From Mactra quadrangularis (Eukaryota > Mollusca > Bivalvia > Venerida > Mactridae): a DNA stretch of 64,000 nt. Shown here piece by piece: positions 28,201 through 43,200 of the stretch. Each line of letters begins with the position of its first letter. The first letter of the stretch is position 1. The stretch covers positions 26,810,468-26,874,467 of the forward strand of contig CM046299.1 of NCBI GenBank assembly GCA_025267735.1, read 5' to 3'. Below the pieces are notes generated by a model that had not been told where the DNA came from, made no database searches, and saw only the letters and a program-made list of their open reading frames with translations. Both the position numbers and the translations under genes were made by a program.

Positions 28201-31200
28201 GCATCGACAATCTTGATAACCTCTCATTTCAGAATACCCAATGGCTTTCGGATTACCCAATGTCTGTTGATAAAATCTCATTCTATTGGACAATCAACTA
28301 TTCTGTGTGTATAATATTGCTGTCAATACAGAATATACTCAATCAAATGTCGAAAGATATATGGCAACGATGCTGAGCCATTTAATTTGAGGCATATCAA
28401 AGGAAAAACGGAAATGCAATGTGGTTACTACATGTCATTCAGGATAACTTCAAGAGACAAATCTAAACAAAATTTTACGGAATTAATGTCTCATGTTATC
28501 CAAAATGAGCTATAGTAAATAATCTTCTGAATTGTCTACTTTAACAAACTTTTTGTGAAATGCAATAATTAATTGCACATGATGCAGATATTTCATTAAT
28601 TCACTTAGACATATCTAGCTTGTTACCTTATTCGCCGTTTGTCTTTTTTAAAGACATTTCTTGTTAAATGCATTCACATACTATATGATGATATTGAACA
28701 TCATGGATGCAAAAAAAGCAAAAAATGACATGATAAAACGGATAATAATCATTACTGTTAAGTTTTAAAAAAACCATAATGATGTCAAATACGAATGAAT
28801 TACATGACCTGTTATGTTCAAAGTTAGCAATTGTGCTAGGAACGTGTTAAGAAACTTGATAACCTCTGGGTACGAGAATGAATGTAGTCACATACGGGAC
28901 TTAATTTGTAGACGACACTGCCTTACTACTCGTTTATTTGAATGACAGAGGTGTTCAATGCAAGCGATAAATGGTAATCATTTATAAAAAACGCTACCTA
29001 CAATAAATAAATTGAAAGTCACATCTTTAGGGTCGTATGACAAGGAGCATACAAAATGACAACTTTCAAACTTAAGTACGGATTCCAGTCCTTATACCCA
29101 ACTGTGTGATTAAACGCTACCCAGAATGCTTCGCGACAGGATATCCGCCATGATGTTTTTACTTCAAAGAGGTTTCATAAAATGGTGTTATACAAATCAG
29201 ATTTGCAACGCTGAGCGGTATTTTATTAATGGCAAGACGAATGTAAGATCTCCCGTCGATATCAATCTATTGATACCAAACATTTCATTTAAAACATAAT
29301 ACGCCGTCTTTATAGTGAACTTAGTAAAACCAACACTTTCAATGGAAAGTTATTTGGAAGTTAATTATACAGTCTTAGACATTGCACTTCTTTAAACATT
29401 TTTAAAACTTCACTGAGCATTTATTTTCTTTACCTAAAGAAAATATAACCAATCAATTAAAGTCCTGATTTTTTTATGGAGGCAAATTAAAACCCGTGAC
29501 TGATTGGGACGACATCTGGGTATTTCAACAATTTTGTCCACAAAGTTCCAGAGACGACTTACGGAGGATATAAAAATCTTTGCCAAATTATGTTTCATGT
29601 GTTCCCAAGATACATTGCTCTAATAAGATCTCTACAGAAATGACTTGTTTCCATTAAAGTGCAAGTCTTTTAACTTAATTTCAGAAGGCGTGGCCGAGTG
29701 ATTACGACTTTGGACTGGTAATCATTGGATAGCCAGCTCCGAATTGGTTCGAATCCCATCCAAGACCTATCCGTCTTTTTCTTGATCAAGAAACTTTACC
29801 CTACTATCTTAGGCCTATAGGACAAGAAGTAGACTGGAACGTGATTAATCTATGTTGCAAGAACATAATCGAGCTTAAAAAATAATAAGCTATAAGTGAC
29901 TTAATTTCAGAAAATGTAAGTAAACAGATAGTTGCTCCATGTTTCATGTAAGTAGAGCTGATAGCACAAATATGATTTAAACTTTCGACCTAACATTTTC
30001 TTTTTTCATGCTTTATCTCCTTTTTTGCATTTTGGCTGAGCGGTAAGTCTGTGTTTTTTATTTTTTGCTGTTTCTGATGTATTGTTTAAACCTTTTTACT
30101 GTTCTATCTAAAACAACCCTACTGTTGTCTTGCAAATTTGTCACAAGGTCGTCAAAAATATCTTTCTCCTAGCCCTGGCAGTTGAAAAAGGAGCTCGAAC
30201 CAAAAATAATTAACAGGTACTTTTCCTACACTTCTATATTTAAATACATGTATGTTCATACGGATCAATGTAATGTAGACTTGAGTTTATACGTTCAGAC
30301 TTTCAACTGATCTAGTATCATTAATCAAAAACCCCTCTCATTCATGAAAAACATCCTTAGATCAATATTTGACTTCAAATATCCTAACATATGACTAACT
30401 ATCCTAATGTATGTCTTACCACTCATTCGTAATGAGATACTCAAGTAGTTTTAAGATCGTTAAGTGAAAAATCACGACAGTTATTTACAGCTGAACATCG
30501 ATAATGCATAAAGTAAACTTTCAATGATTTATTCTTGATTTAAACACGACGCAAATCCCAAAATGCAAATCGCTTTGTAAAATAAGAAAAAAATGTTTGA
30601 ACTTTTTCCCGATTTAATCAGTAAGTAAATCCATGCGCTGTAATCAACTTTACCAACATATTTGTTCAGTAATCTCCGTTACAATTTGTTTGTTTAAGGA
30701 GATGATACCCAATGAACATCGATATCTGGTTCATATTTGGATTCATCTCCTTTAATACATTTATCCATTTTAACATGTAATCGATGTTCAAAATCAAACA
30801 TTGGAGATTGTTAGAGATTTTAAAAGGATATGATGTGTTATTTTATCAACGTTTTTGGTAAGCTACGTTACTTCAATAAAGGATTATAGGGGTGAGAGAC
30901 ATTCCTTCCTAACTCTGGGATATCCAAGTTGGTCTTTCTTACTTCAGGGGAATGTCCTTTATCACACCACGCTATCAGATTTATAATAATTTATAAAACA
31001 TGAGTTATGTGATCTCATATTTGTAAAATTACAAAACAACGATTAGAGCCCTATCAGAGAGATTTGTTCTTTCTCGAGTACTTGGGGACCCAAGGTTATG
31101 AAACTTCAGAATAAACTCAATGCCTAGATCTAAGTTTTTATATTAAGTGATTTCTTTTAAAGTAAAGAACAGTCGTAGAAAATGTTAATCTATTTTGAAG

Positions 31201-34200
31201 CAATAAATATTGATATTTATATCGTTTGATAGAAATGGTGCATATTAGGCTAGATCTAGAATATCTTTGAGTTTTTCGACATAGGGTTCATTCACAAGTT
31301 TATAAGTTAGAAACATGGTCGCATAAGTAAGATACGTGCTTTGATTTTCATGTTTCTTGAAATATGAATGCAGGAAGTTATTATGGTGAATCATCATCGT
31401 AAATTAAATCTTAATAAATGTTTTCTGATCAATCTTCACTTGAATAACAAAAGGGTTAAATTATTAATGCGCAGTAATATTTAATTATTAGAACCATCAT
31501 AATCGATATTTTAATAGAGAAATAGTCTTGTTATATAGACTAGTTTTTTAATTAAGCATTTTTGACAAATAAAGCATTTAAAATCGCATGACGTTGCAAC
31601 AGCAAAGGTTATCTTATTAGCGAAAATTAAATGTTGTCTAAATTATTTCTTTAGAAACAGTATCTTAAGTAAAACACAAAGTGATTTATTATTATATTAC
31701 TTTACTATAGCAGAATGGAAGAATTCACAATGCGTTTCACTGGAAAAAAAACTTTGAAACAAATTGAGGGTCCGCCCATCAATTTTCCCATCCGTACTCA
31801 GCGTGCAACAAAGGTTTTCATATACACATAAATACAAAACGCGCGTAAATGAATCGTTCGAAGTGTCTGAAAACGAACAATTGGGGAAGTACTGCAATTG
31901 GCTATCAAATATTAGACACTGTCGCTGATTTGAAGCATGCCATGAGACACCTCTCTGTATATTGAACGCAACCAGCGGGGAGCGTATCAAAATTATAAAA
32001 GAACAGTCCAAACACTGTAATCATACCCCTGGATTGTCTAAGGAGAGAACGCCCAAGCAAAATAGATTTAGTCTACGAAAATATTTAACCAACGTCTAAG
32101 TCAGTATTTGGAACTCCAGTTTAACACAATTAGCCATTGCAGAGGAAAATGTTAACATTGTTGATTGTCTAACATAATTGAGAGAAAATGTGAAAATGTA
32201 AGTACTTATTATACATTTACACAGAGTTTATATTGTGTCACAAACCGTCTCGTGTTTGTTATAAAGTGCGTAGTTTAACCAGATCAAAGATTCAATGGAA
32301 TGTTTAAATGTTGTCTAAAAATGAGAGGACTATAGAGTCTATTGTAAAAGGACAAGTAAAAAACATTTACGAATGTTTACTCGTACCATCAGTCAAATAT
32401 TGACATAACTCAATGGTAATTGCGGAGCAACTGTAAATGAACACTGAACAGTTTTGATTACATAATAAAAAGGCAAAACAGTGTCAACAAAAGAAGCTCT
32501 TAACATTGAAAATTATTTCAACCTGAAGGCGGATCGTAGCATTATGGCTATGCCATAGGAACAAATTTGTCTTTTATATCTAAATAGTTCTTCACTTATT
32601 CACGGTTTTGTAAATTAGTTAAGGTTCATAATGTGATTTTGAATGTTAAGAAATTTTAATAGAGACTTTGCATTGGTATAGAATACATTTATAAAACTAT
32701 AAGGTAATTTCTTCATTGAAGGAAACCTCGACATTTCACATTAATTCTACGTTTATAAGTTCATATTTGTTCGTTATTTGTTCAGAATTTGATCTTACAT
32801 GGTTGTAATAAATTTAATTATTATTAGAAGGCGCGTGATGAGTGATTTAATAAGCATCTTTATTAATACATTATTTAATATGTTTTGCAAATTTTAAATG
32901 CAACGTCTATTATAAAAAATCAAATTAATGTGGAGACGCATAATTTGAAGTATACATGCACAAAAGTCGACACTCTTTTTGAACAATAAATGGCAAGCAC
33001 TAAAGAACATTATATGTAATGTAAAGAAGAAGTAAACAAAGAAACATGGCGGGTTTGGTTTGCTAGTAGTTTTTTTTAAAAATATAATAGGATTTGATTT
33101 GTTTGGGACTATCAGGGATCCTTGAGTGGATCCTGATATCTTCTTCAACTGCTTTGCTGCGACTTAAAAAAAGACTCTTAAGCTCTTATTTTTTTTTTTT
33201 GCTAAAAACCACTACAAAAAATGGTACTTGTTCAATTAGCATGATTTCATCTTCTACCAAGTATCACTTAACTGTTATTTGTATACAAACGTTGTTGGGA
33301 CACTAAAAATCCTTTGACTTATCAATCCAAACAAATTCAGTGCCTCCAGCGCTTTGATTGATCATTAAGCTGACTTAGTCGACATAGCCCTGCTTGATAT
33401 CCACAACAACATGGATCTAATAAGTTTTCGACTTTAACACAGCCATTGGCTAAGCTTTTGATTGTATATGAAATAATGGTTAAAACAAAAACAAAACTAA
33501 ACTGGATGTTAATGAATTTGTTATTTGTCTTAATTATTATAAACGAGGCTTATTAACAACATACAAAGCGTCTCTGCATGCTGCAGCAAATTTCCATTAG
33601 TAAGGTGTTTGGTAAACTGCTTTGCGTGTGAAAACTATGAGTAATGAATAACAAAGATATGAATGGGTAATTCTCATGCTGTAGTTATTTTACGTCGTTT
33701 TTTACTGCAAAATAGTGTGAAAAGCTTATTATGATTCCTACTGCACAAATATGTGTCTGTAAAGAAAACAGGCACCATCTCGTGTCATTATAACAGTGTA
33801 TTTTAACAATTAATGATGTTTTAATGAGTATTTTTGCATGTAATTTACGGAATACAATTCAAAGTGACGATGTGATTAAAAAGCCATCTACAGCCACAAC
33901 GATGTAGGTAAATAGCCATGTAATGTATCATATTTATTGAGTTGTATAGTTAAACAGTGTGAAAACACATTATTCAACCTCCATAGACCTACGTTGTTTT
34001 CTAACCTCTTTTATACCAACTCAGCTATACGACGTTCCGTTTGACTATCAGCAAAGTCAATATGGTTTGATTGCCCCTCAATCAATACGTAGTAAAGTTC
34101 TGCTATAGAGATAAAGTTTATAAAACATGCGAAATTTTGCGATTTTTAAAACCCCAAATGATGGGACGAGAAAAATCTGTAGCGCCCTAAACGTCGCACT

Positions 34201-37200
34201 GCAACCTACTTTCAAGCATCAATATGAATAATTGCATTCTCATTTCTGATTGCAAGCTCTATAACTTTTAATCTGTAGTCGCCAATTAAAAACCATGGGT
34301 GATGGTTTATTTAGGGCTCTGTTTCCATATTATAAGGACACCATTAAACCATTTATGATTTGCTTTAAGCGAGTATCAGAGTATGTTTTGCGAAAACGAT
34401 GAGTGTATAACATAATACCAATGATGAAAACGTTCTACTCCAAATCTTGTATCAAATATCATCCAATAAATTTACAATTTATAAAACATTGTGCTATAAT
34501 TTGTTGACGAAGAAGCAAAATGTCGCGGCGTATGAAATTTTACGCTGATGAACAAAAAAAGTTTTAATACCGCCACCATCAGCATTATGGAATTCATTAA
34601 AAGATTGGTTACACATCACAAGCAAATAAAAGTCTTAACTCATTCAAATGGAAATAGTAAAGCTATCATAAAAAACCTTGTTTTATATCTCGACTGAAGT
34701 CAATATAGTATATAAATGAAATATTATTATTTCAGACAAAGCCCATTAAAATCCAAATACCACCATGGCAACCTTGAGACTAATCAGAATAGTCAAATAA
34801 ATGCAATTTGCCAATTAAAAAAGTAATAGTTTTACTAAAATGAAGTTCGAAAAGCTACGTGGTTTACTTTTCCGAAGCTAAAGAGTATTATCCCATCATC
34901 TTAAGAATTACAATGCTATAATTAATTGATGATTAATCTTCATCCAATGATCGTTTTGTCTTTTTTAATTCATTTGTCGAACACTTATTACAAGTATTGA
35001 ATACTACATATAAAGATAAATATTAATGCATGTAGTCAAGTTTCCGTTTTCCAGCTTGACCACTATTTAAACTTTCAGTCGGCCGTGAGAAAATACGGTC
35101 GCCATTGGCCAATGGGCTTTTTGTCAACTTTGGTGCTGCTTTCTTCCATATTGTCAGAAGAACATTAAACCATAACGTAGTTGATTTAGCCAGTGTAAGA
35201 GTGAATGTGCAAAATACAGGGAACATATGACAGAATATCAATTATGAAAACGTTCAACACCAAATCATGTATCAAATATCCCATCTAATAAATCTACAAT
35301 TTATACAACATTGTGTTATAGTTTGTTGACGAAGACACAAAACTGCCACGGCGTATGAAATTTTACGCTGATGAACAAAAATGTTTGAATATCGCCACCA
35401 TCAGCATTATGGAATTCATTAAATAATGGTTACCCACATTGGTTATACATCACAAGCAAATAAAAGTCTTAACTCATTCAAATGGAAATAGTAAAGCTAT
35501 CATAAAAAAAACCTTGTTTTATATCTCGACTGAAGTCAATATAGTATATAAATGAAATATTATTATTTCAGACAAAGCCCATTAAAATCCAAATACCACC
35601 ATGGCAACCTTTAGACAGATCAGAATGGTCAAATAAATGCAATTTGCCATTCAAAAAGTAATAGTTTTACTAATATGAGGTTTGAAGTGCTAGTACTTTT
35701 CAGAGGCTGAAGATTATTATCCCATCATCTTAAGAAATGCAATATTATAATTTATTGATGATTAATCTTTATCTCATGATCATTCTGTCTTTTCTAAATT
35801 CATTTTTCGAACACGTATACATGTATCGAATCAGTATACAAAACAAATATTAATGCATGTAGTCTAGTTTCCGTTTTCCAGCTTGACCATCATTTAAACT
35901 TTCAGTCGGCCGTAAGAAAATACGGTCACCATGGGGTTTTGTCAACTTTGGCTCTGCTTCCTTCCATATTGTTAGAAGAACATTAAACCATAACGTAGTT
36001 GATTTAGCCAGTGTAAGAGTGAATGTGCAAAATACAGGGAACATATGACAGAATATCAATTATGAAAACGTTCAACACCAAATCTTGTATCAAATATCCC
36101 ATCTTATAAATCTACAATTTATACAACATTGTGCTATAATTTGTTGACGAAGACACAAAACTGCCACGGCGTATGAAATTTTACGCTGATGAACAAAAAA
36201 TGTTTTAATATCGCCACCATCAGCATTATGGAATTCATTAAAAGATGGTTACCCACATTGGTTATACATCACAAGCAAATAAAAGTCTTAACTCATTCAA
36301 ATGGAAATAGTAAAAGCTATCATAAAAAACCTTGTTTTATATCTCGACTGAAGTCAATATAGTATATAAATGAAATATTATATTTCATATTAAACTTTTC
36401 ATTCATAAACTTTAACAAATTTTAGTAATAAATTGTTGAATAAAGACATACGTAGCTTCACGTTGACTTCATAAACACATACCTTTACTTTGGTATTTTC
36501 CTTATAATATTACATCGTGTGACTACAACCTCTTTGATACCTTCTTTATAAAGAAGTTTGTGGTTATAAATTAGTTATTTTATGTCATAAAATTCTCGTT
36601 TTTGGATATATATTAAACTGTGACTCATGTTATGGTATAAATAGTGATCCCTTTAATACAATATAACATATTTTCTAATTCAAATTGATTTTGTTTATTA
36701 TATTAAAACAGTTATAGAAATAGTCCATTACTGTACATGTATAATCCTATTGTAGCATTGCGTTTGGCAATCTAAACACAATACTTTTTTATGTAAGTTA
36801 AAAGATTGACAATAGAACTATTTTTAAATCAAATATCAACTTTTAATTTTCTTGAAACTGTATAAAAACAATTATGAGTTATAAATAATATTCTGATAAT
36901 GTCAATGTTTTGTGCAAGCTAATATACATCAGACATCAACATCTTGTGCTGGCTTTGCGCCGAGTGGATCGCCTGAACAACTTCACTCGAACTTTTCTTT
37001 ACTTGCACATCATTTTCATTTGATATTCCTGATGCCAACTGAATGCAAAAAATGAAACAAATATGACCCAAAACGCCATATGCATTATGTAATGCAGAAA
37101 TAATTCGCGTATAATGTTAACTAAAGCACAGCTGACTTACAACAATAAATTTTGGCTAGCTAAGCGTGCTTAGTCTATTTAGAAATCAGAAACCCGATTT

Positions 37201-40200
37201 AAGCATCTTCATCAGCGTTCTATCTGTCAACATTTAAATTTAACCAAGACTCAACATATGTCAAGAATCATTCACAATTTGAACAAAAAGGGGTAAATTT
37301 CTCTAACAATTCTCACGTCATATTATAATCGTATTATAATGCCTGATATTGATGCAAAAAACGCGTTCTTTTGTTCTTGATAAATATGTGGAAACAATGG
37401 GTGATGTTTGATGTATCCTGTGTTCTAAGGTAATATTAAATATGTAAGATGTGTTGCTGTTGACACGTATTGTATCCATGTACTAAATCTTTCATCTAAC
37501 CGTCTATTCTTAGCAAATTAACACTATAGAATAATCCTATATGTTATAATATGATAAACACTATCGTGTAAGAGAACAATATATAAACAATGTAGTCATC
37601 ATATCTTTGTTTACATCACTATCACAATTACTATTATCATCATTCAGTTGTTTGATACAAGTTATCACAATAGTGAACACTATTAGTAATAATTTAATTA
37701 ACATCATTCTTATTAACATCTTTGACTTTCGTGTTTATAAAGTATTTGTTGCAAGGAAAATGCATGCTGTGGATATTAATAATATAATAATCCATTTCTC
37801 AACATTTTTTGTTTTATTTTCACGGCGACTGAAGCGCCGTAACAACTTTTTTATGACTTTTTCTTTCTCGTTAGATTTTCTAGCGTATCATTACCAAGTG
37901 GTATTTCTTAGAACAATTGAATGCACAAATTGAAACAAATATGACACAAAACGCCGTACGTATTAAGTAATGCAGAAATAATTCGTGTACATTGTAAATT
38001 CTAGCACAGCTGATTTATAATATAAATTTAAGCTTGCTAAGTCTTTCTTAGAAACCTGTTTTTATTATCTTCATCAGCGATGATCTCATATCTTTCATCA
38101 GTTCAATTTAAACCAAGACTCAACATGTATCAAGAATCATTTACAATTTCAACAAAAAGCGTGAATTTCTCTAACAATTCCCACGTCATATTCTAATCGT
38201 ATTGTAATGCCTGATAATGATGCAAAAAACGCGTTCTTTTGTTCTTGATTGTGGAAAAAATGAGTGATGTTTGATGTATCCTGTGTTCTAAGGTAATATC
38301 AAATATGTAAGATGTGTTGCTGTTGACAAGTATTGTATTCATGTACTAAATCTTTCATCTAACCGTCAGTTCTTAGCAAATTAACACTACAGAATAATCC
38401 TATATGTTATAATATGATAAACACTATGGTGTAAGAGAACGATATATTAACAATGTAGTCATCATATATTTGTTAACATCATTATCACAATTACTTTTAT
38501 CATCATCACAATATGCAACATATTTTTTCATTAACATCATTCTTATCAACATCTTTGATTTTCTTGTTTAAAAAGTATTTGTTACAAGAAAAATGCATGT
38601 AGTGGATATTTATAATATATGTAATTCATTTCTCAACATTTTTTGTTTTGTTTTATTCTTACGGCGAAAGGATAACCTGTACAACTTTACATGATATTTT
38701 CTTTAATAATGGATCTTCTTGCACATGCTGCCGATTTCATAGGTTAGGCCAATTTGAATGCAGAAGTTAAAACGAAAATGACTGGTTTACGGAATAATTT
38801 TATGTAGTCGTGTGTGTAAAATGTAATGCAGAAAAAATGTATGTACATGCATATCAGAAAGTATAACAAATCTTATAAATATAAAGTTTGGCTTGCTTAG
38901 CTTCCTATGTCTATTTAGAAACCTGTTTTCAGTATCATCTTCATCAGCGTTCTATCTTTCACCATTTAAATTTAAACCAAGACTCAACATATGTCAAGAA
39001 GCATTCACAATTTCAACAAAAAGGGGTAAATTTCTCTAACAATTCTCACGTCATATTATAATCGTATTATAATGCCTGATAATGATGCAAAAACGCGTTC
39101 TTTTGTTCTTGATAAATTTGTGGAAACAATGAGTGATGTTTGATGTATCCTGTGTTCTAAGGTAATATTAAATATGTAAGACGTGTTGCTGTTGACAAGT
39201 ATTGTATTCATGTACTAAATCTTTCATCTAACCGTCAATTCTTAGCAAATTAACACTACAGAATAATCCTATATGTTATAATATGATAAACACTATCGTG
39301 TAAGAAATAATGTATATAACATGTAACTTAATGAACACCATATGTTAATGAAAACTCTACCTTTTACTAGACATGACATTAAAATTCTATTAACTCGCAG
39401 ATTTGGTGGAAAGTTGCGATGTTTATCCTGTCACAGAAGTTTCAGACATTCATAAACATCAATTCTGGTTACTTGGGAAGTGTTTTGTGAGAATTTTTGT
39501 TTTGTTCTTGAGCAATATTCACAAGTCAAGTTTCATACATTTTAGCACATCAAGGATTTATTACGTTTTTAGATCGAGACCTTTGATAACCTTTACTGTA
39601 CGAGTATTTACTTTATATTATATATAAGACACTACTCTGATGTCATGTGCTTTAAAAATGTCTTGATTGAAAGATCACAAGGAAAATGCTATGTCCAATA
39701 TTATTCCAAATGTAAAATACAAGTACTTTATTATTATATAACATTAAATTAGAGTTATTAATTTCGTTAAAATAAAACAAGTGAATAGTCGAACAATAAG
39801 GTACAAAAATGTATTCTAACATGAAGAATAAGGTAATCTCTCCCTAGAAATATTTATTGTGAATTATCCACATCATTATTACCATTATAATCATTATCAC
39901 CAATGATATCATCAGTTAACATCATCGTCATGATTATCATTATCATTAGCATCATCACCATTGTCATTAGCATCATTGCTATTATCAGCATTAGCTACAT
40001 CATTATCATTATTATCATCATTATCAATACCGGTAAGAGTGTATGTTTTACTCTTTTTGTGTCATCCTTATAGGTATAATGTTGTTTGGCTTGGCTATCT
40101 AGTATTGGCTATACGCGTTGTTTATTATTGTAACTAGTATATATGTTTTATTATGCGTGTCATGTTGTAACATATTTATAACAAAATAAATCTATCTATG

Positions 40201-43200
40201 AAACTATCATCTAAAATATCATTTGTAAAAATTATCATCATCATTATTAAATATAAGCATGGCATTTCATCAGGGTCGTCACGTTTGTAAACACTTTCAT
40301 TATCAGAAGTTACTATCTTTCAATAATCCAACTTTATAACACGAAGTGTAAACTATGTGGTGATATTTATTTCTATATCATAAATTTCAATTTGACCCAT
40401 GATATTTTCAGTTACAATGAACAGACCAAAATCACGCTTATAAAAATATTTGAAAAATCAGGACGCTTCTTTTTCTATCAAGTATACTATTGAATCATTT
40501 TTCGGGGATCTTAATTTTTGAACATTCTTGATGTCATGGGCTCTTAAACTTCGACATAAAAATGTGTGTATGAGTGTGTTTAGTATACGAGGTATTAAAA
40601 GCGTCCATCAGCCATCCATAATTAATTGAATCAATTTAACTTAAATACTTGAAATATGTCAGAAAATAGTTTGATGTATTGCCCCTGATCATTATCAGTG
40701 TGAGACATTACATGGTTCATTAATATATCATAATTGTAGTAATGTACCGTATGAGAAAGATTTAATACAACAAAAATATGTTATAATATTATTTTGTAAG
40801 TATATTTGTCATATATTATTTTAATAATATATAAATTTTATACAAAAAACGTTATAGTACAAAAATATATTATATAAATATTTAAAAAAACAATTTTCTT
40901 TCTCAATGTTGGAAGATTTATAAACTAAAATACTTTTTTCTGCAGGGGCGGGTCTAGGATTTTTTTCTAGGGGGGGGCGAACTTATTCTAGGGGGTCCAA
41001 ACTTTCGAATCACATCCACATTGTACACATTTTGCAGAATAATGCACCATATTAATAATAAAGACTACATAACCATTAAATCTATGTTAAGCACAAAAAA
41101 TTGCTTCATGCTACTAAAAATGACTTACAGTAAAAAAATACACTAATGGACAGGTACATTTTGAAAATTCCAGGGGGGGGTCCGGACCCCCTGACCCCTC
41201 CCCCCCCCCCCGCTAGATCCGCCTACGTTCTGTACATATATTGTATTAAATCTACCCATTAGCTCGTGAAAATATGCAGACATTGTATATACTTAATATA
41301 TACACCAAAAATGTGTTCTGAAATATTGTCTTTCAACATTGTAGGCTTAATGTTTCAAACAAGTCGATAATGGGTGAACTTGAAACTTTCTAAAGTTCTA
41401 AATTTTGTATAAAACACATTGTTAAATATACACGTACATACATGCACATGTAATGTAATCGTTATTTGAAATACAGTAAAGTTTCACTATAAAGACCACC
41501 TTGATTATTGGGTTATTGCAGAAATTTGAATCATGCGATTTTTTACCATTTTTCAAATTTGAAATCCAAAATGCTCAATTTGAGAAGAAAAATATTAGGA
41601 CAGGGCTCCAATTTAACAAAAAATTGGGCTCCCAGATTTGTGCGGGTTGATTTTATTTTCAACTCGCAAAATGGAAAAAATCACTCGCATTATTTCTTCA
41701 AATTTTAATAGCATACATAGTAAATATTCATCATTCATATATGCAATATAAAAACAACATAGTGCTACATTTAACTAGAGAGAACAATGGCGTTATTGAA
41801 AGATAGACAAAACTATCCCAACATGTTTTAACAGTGAATCTTTAATTAATACTATCGATCTTTCTGGCCTTTTCAATGATGATTTGAGCCTTACTAGTTT
41901 AGACAGTAAAACTTTTGCGGCAATTTCAACTCGCGAAAATTTGCGAGTTAGAATAAAAGTTACTCGCAGTTTTTAAAAATCCACTCTCATTTTGCGAGTA
42001 TGCGAGCTTAAATTCGAGCCCTGATTAAGACCATTCTACTATTAAGAACATCAATTTTGATGGTCTTAATCGTCAAACTTTTCCTTATTTTTTGTTTATT
42101 TTTGAGTGCAACCCTGACTTGAAACTACACGAAGACTAGCAGAGGAAGAAGGTTCTTCCAACAAAATGTCTCTCTTGAAGCTGAACGTTCATGTATGACG
42201 TTCAATTTCTAGCCGGGTCTTCATATAATGCATGCATATGGAGCAAACGGGCCCAGGTGCAAAACTTAACGTCAGACAGAACAAAATGTCATTATTACAT
42301 TTAAACAATGGGCTAGAAAAAGGTCTTAGTATATGATTCCAGAATCATTTTGAACCTTAAAAAAATAGATTTATTTATTATGTATGTAAACAAGTAGATC
42401 TACTAATTTATATTTAATTTTTAAACACATATTAAAACATAATTATATTCATATTTTGTTTAAAAGTTTGACTTACTAAACAAAACACTGTCTGATACAT
42501 AGTTGTAGGAGCAGCGGCCCAGTGGTAGGACGCGTCCTTAGGGATTGAGAGGTCCCGGGTTCGATCCCCACTAGGAAAACTGCTAATTCCTTGAGCAAGA
42601 AATTAACCTACAATTGTTCCACTCCACCCAGATGTAAATGGGTACTGTGAGGGATCGCCTGCCTGAGGGTGATTTCAGTGATCAGGAGTTTTCGTAAAAG
42701 ATTATAAAGTCGGCTGAACATGTATATGGAAGCAGACTTTAAACCGCACTTGAACTTTTAACTTTAACTTTACTTAAATGTATATTAAATACTCATTCAC
42801 ACGCCATTATATAGTAAAAGATACACTATTACAGTGTATGATGTCTAAGATGTTTTTTCTACATCCTGTTAGGAAAAATCTACAACAAAAACACAACTAC
42901 ATCAGTTTAGTTCTCAATTTCACAGGCTTAACCCAACTGCACGTTTTTTGCAGCACCCAACCGCACAATCAACTAAGATGGATCTTTGTTGTGAATTCGT
43001 GGCAACCGGTATGTCCCAAAGAGTTCATACAGTGTAAATATCATTTGACAAACATACACCAAAACAATATCAAATTGCATTTACATTTAAAATGTAGAAA
43101 CATTAACCTACAGCTTAAGTACAATTTACGAACTGTGCATTTTTAGATTGTGTTTGGTTGGGTTTAACGCCGGAGCAACACGTTGCTTAAGTCTTATCAC

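Larger units (their letters stand above)
27300..34260. other. Intron 1 segment, largely featureless
   Basis: Apart from the family Z arm at 28851-28880 and the SINE at 29685-29890, nothing is recognisable over about 7 kb. A small palindrome, GGATCCTTGAGTGGATCC, lies near 33115. Confidence 0.5.

Noticed and set aside
29685..29770. Apparent tRNA-Ser or tRNA-Thr gene
   Set aside because: Both internal promoter boxes are present, but the acceptor stem does not pair and the same unit with the same 3' body occurs at 8579 and 45261. It is the head of a SINE.
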